This document shows positions 22,623 to 34,600 of a stretch of 64,000 nucleotides of DNA, in pieces. Every line of letters begins with the position of its first letter. Position 1 is the first letter of the stretch. The notes under the pieces were generated by a model that ran no database searches, was not told the origin of the DNA, and saw nothing but the letters and a program-made list of their open reading frames with translations. Source of the stretch: Closterium sp. Naga37s-1 (lineage: Eukaryota > Streptophyta > Zygnematophyceae > Desmidiales > Closteriaceae); assembly GCA_947471745.1 (NCBI GenBank), contig CANJKZ010000080.1, positions 3,313,001-3,377,000 of the forward strand, in the 5' to 3' direction. Made by a program: the position numbers and the translations under genes.

Positions 22623-25600
22623 CTGTGGGTTGTGGAAACAGGTGAGGGGATCACAGGATTGCAAGAGGAGGTGAAGAACGGTGGAGTGTGGTTCGTTGCT
22701 GGTTCTTCTTGGAGAGGTTAACTGCCTCGAGCCCATTGTTGGCGAGATCCACACTCACTCCCAGCATGGCTAGCATCGACTTGGCCACCTTCTGGTTGAT
22801 CTGTGGGGAGTGAAGTGAAGACGGGTGAAGACAGGTGATGGCCTCAGGATTGCAGCAGGTGAAGAATGGCAGGTGGGTTTCGTTGTTGCCGAGCCCCTCC
22901 ACACACACTCCCAGCATTGCGAGCATGGATGGGGATGTGTGGACTTGGCCACCTTCTGGTTGGTCTGTGGATTGGGATGTGTTGAGTGTGGACCAGATGA
23001 AAGAGGGGACATCATGCAACTCCTTGAGTGAGATGATGCAGCGAGGAACAGCCTATGGATGGTGAGATCCACATTCACGCCCAGCATGGCTGGCTGGCAT
23101 GGACTTGGCCACCTTCTGGTTGATCTGCAGGTTGGGAACACAGATGGGTGGGTCACACGATCGCAGCAGGTGAAGAGCGGTAGAGTGTGGTTGATTGTTG
23201 GTGTGGCCCATGCTCACTCCCAGCATCACCAGCACTGACTTGCCACCTTCTGGTTTGAGCTGTGTGGCCCCTCTGGTCAGACGATGTGTCAAGGGGCCAT
23301 TTCCTCTGGGAGACGTTTCAGAACGTGACTCAACACATTGACCACCACCAACTGGCCTTGACCAGCGTTGACCAGCGTTGACTCACCGCATTGTCTTCTG
23401 CCAGCAATATCCGGCCGCTAAGCTTCGGTCCGCTGGGCTTGCCCCCTCCTGCTCGCGTGCCCACCCCGCTTGCCCGCCCTCCCCTTGCCGCCCCTCCTGC
23501 TCCTCCCTGCTGCAGCAGGCTCTCCCCCCCTGGCGTCGCCCTCAGTGCCGCTTCTAGAGCTTCCATTAAAGCCTTGGGGCGGACCTGTGGTGGTAAGGGG
23601 TGAGATGGAGGAAGATGGGAATGGGGGTTACAGGGAAGGAGTGGGTGCAGGGACTGCAGCAGACTCTCCCCCCCTGGTGTCGCCCTCAGCGTCGCTTCTG
23701 GAGCCTCCATCAGAGCCTTGGGGCGAAGAGGGGAGGGAGGAAGGGGGAGGGGAGAGTGGGGAGGGGGAGAGTGGGGGAGAGCATATATATACCATGCAAT
23801 CCAAGCTATATAGAATACCTCCATGTCAACCAACCAACCCACCATCCACCATGCCATGCCGCAGTGTGTGTTTTCTGAGAATTCTAAAAAAACACACATT
23901 TTGAGAATTCTCAATAAACACGCAATCCAAGTTATGTAGAATCCCTCCATGTACACCCACCATCCCACCCACCATCCCACCCACCATCCCACCCACCATC
24001 CCACCCACCATCCCACCCACCATCCCACCCACCATCCCACCATCCACCATGCCATGCCTTCCCACCACCACAGCACACCATACCATACCATCCCAGACCG
24101 CGCAACCCCACCCAACCCCACGCCACCCCACAATACCACACTGTCCCTCCGCAACATACCATGGGCTTGTTGAGCAGGAGAGGCGGCGAGCGGTCGTGCC
24201 AGTGCCTGACGGCTCTGAGCTCTGCCTCTGTCTTTTCTGTGACCTGCGTGCGATTCAGCAGCAGCACCACGCCCACCCTGTCCCTCCCCAGACACTCCAG
24301 CACCTCCTGTGGGCAATGAGAGGGAGAGGATGACAGTGAAGGGGCATTCGTATAAGTGGGAAGGCTCGAGCCTGTGCTGCACTCAGCTACCGTTCAGCAG
24401 CAGCACCACGCCCACCCTGTCCCTGCCTAAGCACTCCAGCACCTCCTGTGGGGTTGAAACGTTGAAGTGAAAGGGGCCGTCCGGGAAGACAAGGGGGAGT
24501 GAGGAGGGTTGAGTTGAGTGCTGCAGCCTGTACTGCCCTCAGCTGCTGTTCAGCAGCAGCACCACACGCACCCTGTCCCTGCCCAGACACTCCAGCACCT
24601 CCTGTGGGCAATGAGAGGGAGAGGAGGGCAACAGATAACGATACAAAACAAGTGGGGAGGGTTGAGTGCTGCAGCAGCACCACACCCATCCTGTTACTGC
24701 CCAGACACTCCGGCACCTCCTGTGAGAGAGGAGAGGGAGAGGAAGGCAACAAACCACGATTCAGAATGAGTCGGGAGGGTTGAGTGCTGGAAGCTCTACT
24801 GCCCTCAGCTGCTGCGGTTCCGCAGCAGCAGCACCACGCCCACCCTGTTCCTGCCCAGACACTCCAGCACCTCCTGTTGGGTTGAAAAGCTGGACCATGC
24901 ATGAGGGGAGAAAGGGGCAGAGAAGTGGAGTATAGGGTGGGATAGGATAAGAGAGTGGGGCATTATCAGCTAAAGTGGAGCGTTGACTCAGGTCAACCAT
25001 CACAGCATCATAGTCCCCTCCGCCACCCCTCCTGCTTACTGCTATCCCTCCACCACTCGACAAGTTGTTGTGACACTAGCACCAACACCACTACAACTCA
25101 CTTTTGAGTCGACTCAAAAGTCAACAAGTTGTTGTGACACTAGCACCAAAACCACTACAACTCACAACAAACCTTCAGCCAGGGTGGGGCGTTGACTCAG
25201 GTCAACCATCACAGCGACATTATCAGCCCTCGTAACATTCGCGTCAGGGCGTTGACTCACAATCACATTAGCATCAGCCAGAGTGGGGCGTTGACTCAGG
25301 TCAACCATCACCGCATCATAGTCCTCCGCCACGCCCTCCCGCTCGCTGCCATCTCTCCACCGCATGGACGGCGCCAGCCGGGCGACGGGGGCGGGCGGCA
25401 GAGTGCCAGCTGGCAGGCGCTGCAGAATGGCTTCCTCTGGCGTGGCGATGAGGAGCGAGTGAGGCACGTGCCAGGCTGTCAGCTGCTTTGATATGGCTGA
25501 CGCTGTGACCTGGAGAGATAGAGGGGGAAGGGGAAGAGGGCGAGGAGGGAGAAGGAGACGGAAAAGGGAAAAAGGGTTTCATCACACGTTAGGGCGAGCA

Positions 25601-28600
25601 TGGAGAGGAGGGAGTGCAGGCCGGCTGGCAGGCGCTGCAGAATGGCTTCTTCTAGCGTGGCGATGAGCAGCGAGTGCGGCACGTGCCAGGCTGTCAGCTG
25701 CTTTGATATGGCTGACGCTGTGACCTGGAGAGAGGAGGGGGGGAGGGGGGGGAGGGGGGGAGGGGGGGAGGGGGGGAGGGGGGGGTGAAGAAAGGGGGGA
25801 ATGAGCAACGAGGGAAGGGGAAAGAAGGAAGCGGGCTCAAGTTACATGGCAGGTAGGGTAAGCTTCTAGCGGGCAGGGAGTGCAGCAGCTGGGTGGCGGG
25901 GGCGGGCGGCAGAGTGCCAGCTGGCAGGTGCTGCAGCAGAATGGCTTCCTGTGGCGTGGCGATGAGGAGTGAGTGAGGCACGTGCCAGGAGTCTCAGATT
26001 CAGCAACTCATCCGTCACACTCCCCCAATAGCCACTAGTGTGCTCTGAACTCACCTGCACCACTCTACATCCCTCTACACCATGCTACACACCAATCCTT
26101 ATGCTCACCTGGATCGGCGAGATAACCAGCAGTCTCAGATTCAGCAACTCATCCGCCACACTCCCGATAGCCAATGGGATGCTGCCACCTGACAACGGCC
26201 CCCTCCTCCCCTCCCCCCTTCCCCCTTCCCCTCCGCCCGCCCCCCCTCCAGTAGAGGAAGACGTGGGGAGGCAGAGCGGGATTGCTGACTCAGACACGAC
26301 AAGGCTGCTGCTGCTGCACTGATTGGCCAGCGATGACGTGGACAGGGAGAGCGCTGACGCGTACGCGGGGTGGTGGGCGTTGATTGGCAGGTGCACTGTG
26401 AAAGTGGTGCCCACGTGGAACTCACTCTCCACTGAGATGCTGCCTCCCATCAGCTCCACCAGCTGTGCAAGTGGTAAGAAGAGTGATGAGAAGCGAAAGA
26501 GAAAGAGGGGGCGAGATTGGGTAGTGGAGGAGAGAGTGAGCTGGTGGGCAGGTGACCGTGGAGCCCACGTGGAGCTCGCTTTCCACTGTGAAGCTCCCTC
26601 CCATCAGCTCGACTAGCAGGAGACGAGGAGGGAGAGAGCGAGGAGAAAATGGGGAGAGTGGAGAGGGTAGAGGGTAGGGTCCGTCAGGATGACTGTTGAC
26701 TGGGCTGTCAGTCTGGCGGGCGTCTCATGCGAGTCTGCCGCGCAGAAGACGACTTTTGAGGCGATTTTTGAGGCGCCTCAAAAATCAACTCAATGAAGAC
26801 GACTTTTGAGGCGCCTCAGAGGATGACTGTTGACTGGACTGTCAGTCTGGCGGGCATCTCATGCGAGTCTGCCGCGCAGAAGCATGGCAGGAAACGCCTC
26901 TCTCCGCTCTGCTCCACTTTTGCTTCATTGCACCTTCCTCGTATTCACCATCCCTCAAAGGCGCCACCAGGAAACCCAATATATGTTTTTTAGCGGACTT
27001 TACCAGGACATGAATTGGACTCACTCACCCACGCACAGAGAATTGAACACGAGTTAACCTGGGACCCACCTGGGACCCACCCATGCACGCACCTGTTTTG
27101 AGATGGCAAGACCCAGCCCGGTCCCTCCGAACTTGCGTGTCGTGGATGCATCCACCTGGTGGGTTTAGAGCGGGTAGAGTGCGAGAGTGAGGGAGGGCAG
27201 GGAGAGTGAGGGATGGGAAACATGGGACGCAATGCCAGAAGGGAACGGAGGGAGGAAGGGAGAGAGAGAGAGGGGAGGACGCTACAGCAACATGAGAGAC
27301 GGAACGCGGCGTGGAGGGGTTCATGCACTGTCAGTATGGTTGGGAAAACAGTCAGGAAGAGGGGTTCATGCACTGCCACACTGCAACCAAGCATGAAGCA
27401 GCAGAGAAAGAGAACATTCCAGGCCAGTCTAAGCCCCTGACTGAACTCGTGCGTTGACTTGACCTCATCGATCAGGTTGGTCCCTGTGCCATTGGTGGTC
27501 CCCCCCATGCTCCATAATCCATTCTTGAGGCGCCTCAAAACGATTTTTGAGGCGCCTAAAAAATTGCCATTGGTGGTCCTCCCCTCCCCATGCTCCATAA
27601 TCCATTCAGCAGACTGTTGAGTCAACCCAGAGATGGACTTTTCAACAAAGACCAATCAGGGCACAGCTCCATTCCGCATTTTAAGGCGCCGCAAAAATCG
27701 ACCAGCCCACAAAGTCAAGCCTGCTGCTCTGTTCCGTTCCTTCCAGCGCTTACCTGAGAGAACTTAGTAAAAAGCCGGCCGAGTCGCTCCTTGGGAATAC
27801 CGATGCCAGTGTCAATGACCTGGCACACCCAGAACTGCTGCGGTACCAATGGGCCGCTGTTGGGTGCAGAGGTGTTGGTGGTGAGGGTGGTGGTGGTGGA
27901 AGAGGCGGAGGAGGAGGCGGGGAGAGCGGGGTGAGACGGGGAGGAGGGGAGGGCAGGGGCGGTGTAGGAGGAGAGGCGGAAGATGACGTGTCCACGTTCG
28001 GTGAACTTGATGGCGTTGGATACGAGGTTGATTAGCACCTGGTGGAGCCAGCGAGGGGCATGGGAGTAGGGGGATATGGCAGCAGTAGGGAGCAAAGGGA
28101 GCAGGGGGGATAATGTGTCCACGTGCCTTGTTCCATGCATGCAACCAACCAGACGCACCTGCAGAGTGCGCCCGGAATCCCCAATGAGGAAAATAGGCAT
28201 ATCCGGGCCGATCTCAATGACCACCTCAAGCCCCCCTCCTCTCCTCTCCCCTCTCTCTACTCTATCCTCTCCCCCCTTCCCTGACGCACCTGTAGAGTTC
28301 TCCCCGAGTCTCCAACCAGGAATGTGGGAGTGTCCGGGCCGATCTAAATGACCACCTCCAGCCCCTTGCTCTCCGCGCTGGTTTTCTGAGAATTCTTAAA
28401 AAATATCAGCAGCTCCGCCACGCACTCCACGGCCTGTAGCGCGTTGAAGAGCGTCTGCTCTGCTCTGCTGCATGCAACCACCCAGTCCCATCACCCTATG
28501 CCTGTCCTCTCTCTCCCCCGTACGCACCTGCAGTGTTCTTCCTGAATCCCCAACCAGGAACGTGGGAGTGTCCGGGCCGATCTCAATGACCACCTCCAGC

Positions 28601-31600
28601 CCCTTGCTCTCCGCGTTGTGGATCAGCAGCTCAGCAACTCTCTCAACGGCCTGCAGCGCGTTGAAGAGCGTCTGCTCGATCTCCAGCTTGCCGGACTCGA
28701 TCTTGGAGTAGTCGAGGATGTCGTTGATGATCTGCAGCAGCATGTCGCCCGAGTCGCGGATCGTGACCACACGATCCCGTTGTTCGGGGGTCAAGTGGGT
28801 GTCGAGAAGGAGGGCCGTCATGCCCACGACGCCATTCATGGGGGTGCGGATCTCGTGTGACATGGTGGCCAGAAAATCTGCAAGTGGGAGGGAAAAAAGG
28901 AAGTTGACAGGGGCAGTGAATGGGGTGAAGAACTTGCTCAATCTTGGAGTAGTCGAGAATGTCGTTGATGATCTGCAGCAGCATGTCGCCCGAGTCGCGG
29001 ATCGTGACTACTCGGTCGCGCTGTTCTGGTGTGAGGTCTGTGTCGAGGAGCAACGCTGTCATGCCCACCACGCCGTTCCTTGGAGCCCTGATCTCGTGGG
29101 ACATGGTGGCGAGGACATCTGCACGTCAGAGGGGAGGGGGAGGGACAAGGGGAGTGACAAGGGGAGTGAAGGGGAGTGACAAGGGGAGGGACAAGGGGAG
29201 TGACAAGGTGATTCGATCTTGGACTAGTCAAGAGAATGTCGTTGATGATCTGCAGCAGCATGTCTCCTGAACCCCGTATGGTAACCACCCGATCCCTCTG
29301 CTCTGGGGTCAGGTCGGTGTTCAGGAGCAACGCTGTCATGCCCACCACGCCGTTCATAGGCGTCCTGATTTCATGGGACATGGTGGCGAGGAAATCTGCA
29401 ACGGACGGGGGAAAAGAGGGAGCGGGCGGGGATAGTGAGTTGAAGAGCGTGTGATCTTGGAGTAGTCGAGGATGTCGTTGATGATCTGCAGCAGCATGTC
29501 GCCCGAATCTCTAATAGTCACCACACGGTCGCGCTGCTCTGGGGTTAAATCGGTGTCCAGGAGCAGTGCTGTCACGCCCGCCCACCACTTCCGTTCATGG
29601 GGGTGCGGATCTCGTGGCTCATGGGGGTGCGGATCTCGTGGCTCATGGGGGTGCGGATCTCGTGGCTCGTGGGGGTGCGGATCTCGTGGCTCATGGGGGT
29701 GCGGATCTCGTGGCTCATGGGGGTGCGGATCTCGTGGCTCATGGTGGCGAGGAAGTCTGGAGGCCGGGGGTTTGCACAAGGGAAACGAGGGACATCAAGT
29801 TAGATGGCGAGATCTGGAGCTGTGTCTCTATCTACTTGGACCATTCAAACACCTTTCTCAACATGATGACAGGGTGCACATGTGCTTATGTGCATGTGTG
29901 TGTACTCGTGCGCGTGCGTATGGGCATGTGTGCGTATGTGCATGTGTGCATGTGCCATCACCGGCCAGATGCTCACCTGCTTTGGCCTGCGATGCCCGTT
30001 CAGCCTCGTCCTTAGCCTGCACCAAGCCCTGCTCGAGCATCTTCTTCTCTGTGATGTCCGTGGGTGAACCCACAAACCCACAAACCCGTGTGCACCCACG
30101 ATTACCACCCCACTCTTCCAGCCCTCCCTCCTCACACACCTGCTTTAGCTTGTGAAGCCCGTTCAGCCTCGTCCTTAGCCTGCACCATGCCCTGCTCGAA
30201 CATCTTCCTCTCCGTGATGTCTGTGTGCGTGCCCACAAACCGCAGCGGTTCCCCGTCCTCCGTCTTGCTCAGCACCTTGCCGCGATGCAGGAACCAACTG
30301 GGGGAGGTGGTGGGACGCAAGCGAGCGAGGCACTGGGTGGGCGACAGGCGCACTGGATGGGTGACAGGCGCACTGGATGGGTGACAGGCGCACTGGATGG
30401 GTGACAGGCGCACTGGATGGGTGACAGACGCACTGGATGGGTGACAGACGCACTGGATGGGTGACAGACGCACTGGATGGGCGACAGACGCACTGGATGG
30501 GCGACAGACGCTCTGAGGGCCTGCAACGCGCCCAGCATCTATGATGCGTCAGCATTGGCTGCGTCTAGCTACTTGGCCTCCCTCCTTGCGTCTGAGCCGT
30601 TCACTCGCCTTCCATCTCACCTGTAGCTGCCGTCCTTGCATCTGAGCCGTTGCTCGTTCACAAACTGAGCAGTCACACCGTCCAGATGCTCCTTGAGATC
30701 AGCATAAGCCCTGTCCTTGTCCTCTGGGTGCAACAGACGATCCCACTCGTCCAACGTCGACCCTATGTCGCCAGGCTCGTAGCTGGGGTGGGGGAGAGGG
30801 AGGATGAATGGGAAGAGGGGAGGAGAAGGGGGGTGTTACAGCAGATGCTCCTTGAGATCAGCATACGCCCTGTCCTTGTCCTCTGGGTGCAACAGGCGAT
30901 CCCACTCGTCCAGTGTTGACCCTATGTCGCCAGGCTCGTAGCTGTGAGGAATGGGGGGGGGGGAAGACGAGGACTTGGGGTGACGAGGGTGTATAAGCCC
31001 TGTCCTTGTCCTCTGGAGCCAATTTGTCCAGGCTCGTAGCTGGGGGGTTGGGTGGGAGAGGAAGTGGGGAGAATGCGCGAGGAGAGGGAGGAGGCGCGAG
31101 GAGAGGGAGGAGGCGAAGGCGGGAAAGGAGGAATGCGAAGTAATTCATATGATTCTTGAGGCTTGCATACGCGCAGTCCTTGTCCTCTGCGTGTGGAGAA
31201 GGGCAGCCAATTCGGTAATTAGAAGGTTCAACGGCATCAAGGCACTCTAGGACAAACGCTAGGAGTGATAAGCAGGTTGTCAACCCAAACTCTTCTCCAT
31301 GCTGAACGCCACCCTACCCTGTACTGTGCTCATGAACAGTCCACTCACCCCAGCATCTGTTTCCATCAGTCGGAGAGGAACATGGTGTTGTCACGCACGT
31401 TCCAGTCAGCATGCTCTCTGGAACACCCCAAGCTACCGCGATCTACTCACCCCAGCATGTTATCAGCTACTGCCCTGCACTCACCCCAGCATGTTATCAG
31501 CTACTGCCCTGCACTCACCCCAGCATGTTATCAGCTACTGCCCTGCACTCACCCCAGCATGTTATCAGCTACTGCCCTGCACTCACCCCAGCATGTTAAC

Positions 31601-34600
31601 GGCTACTGCCCTGCACTCACCCCAGCATGTTATCAGCTACTGCCCTGCACTCACCCCAGCATGTTATCAGCTACTGCCCTGCACTCAACCCAGCATGTTA
31701 TCAGCTACTGCCCTGCACTCACCCCAGCATGTTATCAGCTACTGCCCTGCACTCACCCCAGCATGTTATCAGCTACTGCCCTGCACTCACCCCAGCATGT
31801 TATCAGCTACTGCCCTGCACTCACCCCAGCATGTTATCAGCTACTGCCCTGCACTCACCCCAGCATGTTATCAGCTACTGCCCTGCACTCACCCCAGCAT
31901 GTTATCAGCTACTGCCCTGCACTCACCCCAGCATGTTATCAGCTACTGCCCTGCACTCACCCCAGCATGTTATCAGCTACTGCCCTGCACTCAACCCAGC
32001 ATGTTATCAGCTACTGCCCTGCACTCACCCCAGCATCTGTTTCCATCGGTCGGAGAGGAACATGGTGTTGTCGCGCACGTTCCAGTCCCAAGCTGTTGCC
32101 ACACCCACGTGCTTGTTTCAACACCACAAGCCACTCTTACGTTCAGATTCAAACCCACTCCACTCACTCACCCCCGAACGTGCAGCACTCACCCCCGAAC
32201 GTGCAGCACTCACCCCAGCATCTACTTCCATCGGTCTGAGAAGAACATGGTGTTGTGTTGTCTCGCAAGTTCCAGTCCCACGTTCATGCAACGTCAGCAC
32301 GCTTGCTTCAACACCACAAGCTACCCTGTGTTCAAATCAAACCCACTGCACTCACCCGAGCATCTGTTTCCAGCGGTCGGAGAAGAACATGGTGTTGTCG
32401 CGCACGTTCCAGTCCCACACACCGTCGTCGCTGCCTGACAGGGCGTACAGCCATCGCTCCTCGCTCTCCTGCTCACACATGCGATGTGTGTGTGGGGTGG
32501 TACAGGGGAGAAGCGGTAAGGGCTTGTAGATCAAGGACATCCAGTCCCACACGCCGTCGTCGCTGCCTGACAGCGCGTACAGCCATCGCTCCTCGCTCTC
32601 CTGCTCGCGCATGCGATGTGTGTGTCAGAGGGGGGCAAGGAGGGGTGTTTGTGTGGTAAAAAGGGACAAGTGGTGAGAGAGGTTGCTGATCGAGAAGATC
32701 CGGTCTCTTGAGAATTCTCAAAAAACATACACTGCACCATCACTGCCACCACTGCCCACGGCGAAGTGGGTGCGAATTGCAACGGTCCGCTCCAACCCCA
32801 CCCAATATACACTCAACCCAACCCAACCCATCAAACCAACCTTGAAGACGGTGTCATACGTGCCCTTGGAGGCTTGGAGACTGGCTTGATATTCAAGCAA
32901 GGGCTCCAACGCTCCCACGCTCCCACAACAACTCGGTGGACCCACCTTGAGCTTCTTCTCAGCGTCCAGCCATTCTGAAATATCCCTCAGCACGGCCACA
33001 TAGAACACCGTGTCATACATTCCCTTGACGCAGACACCTCTAGTGGGAGCGTGCTGCCGTCCAATCGCCCACACGCCTGCAGTTGTCTCTCTCGTAGCAT
33101 TAGCCATGCTCTCATGCCGCTCACCTTGAGTTTCTTCTCAGCGTCCAGCCGTTCTGAAATATCCCTCAGAACGGCCACATAGAAGACGGTGTCAAGAGTT
33201 TTTGGTTACCGACACCTCCAGAGGTGCCCAATCCAAACCACAGCCAACCTAAGGAAGGGACCCACCTTGAGCTTCTTCTCGGCGTCCAGCCTCTCAGAGA
33301 TGTCTCGCAGCACGGCCACATAGAAGACCGTGTCGTACGTGCCCTTGGAGACCGACACCTCCAGAGGGAACGTGCTGCCATCCACCCGCCTGCCGATGCC
33401 CTTGTGCACCTTGCCACTCGCCGCGTCCAGGCCTGTGTGCAACAGAAGCAAGGTATTGAAAGCAGGATGTATGATGAGGCTTTTGAGTCGCATCAGAACA
33501 GGATTCGTGGCAGAAGAAGGTGCGAGAGAGCGAGCACAAAGTCACAGTGCGCTTCCTTCCACTTCAAGTGCGAATGTGTGTGAGTGAGTGTGCGTGTGCA
33601 AAGCAGAGGAGCACTGTGACTTCATGCTCGTCCACTTCTTCCCCTTCCCCTCTCCCCTCTTCCCCTTCCCCCATTCCACATTCCCCCTCTCCCCCACCTC
33701 ACACCTCGTGCCAAAAAGTCTCTCTGGCCGTTGATCTCCACCATGCAATCCTGGAACTGCAGAGCAGCTAGGCTAGTAGCATAGCATAGCATGTATCCAC
33801 CCTATCCATCTATGTGAATTTTACTTTTGAGAATTCCCAAAAGTAAAATTCACATGGCTAGTAGCATAGCATAGCATGTATCCACCCTACCCATCCGCCA
33901 TCTCACCTCGTGCCAAAAAGTCTCGCTGGCCGTTGATTTCCACCATCAGATCCTGGAACTGCAGATTGGGCGGCGGCGTGACGTTGCTGCTGTCACGGCT
34001 GATGATGCTGCCCCCCGCCGCCACAGCAGCAGCAGCAGTGCCGTTGGTGCTGCTGCTGCCGTTGGTGTCGGAGGGGGTGGGCGAGTAGCCAAACATCTGC
34101 CGTGCTGAGAGGTTCATGGATGTGACGTGGCCGCTGTGAGAGAGCGACATGATGCCCTCCTTGGCCACCTGAGGTGGCGGGGAGTGTGGGATTGGGAGGC
34201 AGAGACAGAGAGAGGTTCATGGATGTGACATGGCCACTGTGAGAGAGCGACATGATTCCCTCCTTTGCCACCTGGCGGGGGGTCATGAGGATAAGGTGAG
34301 TGGGGGATTGGGGGGTTGGGCAATAGAGAGTGAGAGGCAGGAACAGCAGCAGCAGCAGCTCCGTTGGTGCTTGTGCTGTGCCGTGCTGTGCCGTGCTGTG
34401 CTGTGCCGTGCTGTGCTGTGCCGTGCTGTGCCGTGCTGTGCTGTGCCGTGCCGTGCTGTGTTGTGCCGTGCTGTGCTGTGCTGTGCCGTGCCATGCTGTG
34501 CTGTGCTGTGCCGCGTGCCGTGCCGCGCCGTGCTGCGCCGCGCCGCGCCGTGCTGTGCTGTGCCGTGCTGCGCTGTACTGTACTGTGATCTGATGCGCAC

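Noticed and set aside
34370-34590. Cys-rich small protein frames
   Set aside because: They are translations of the GTGCT/GTGCC microsatellite.
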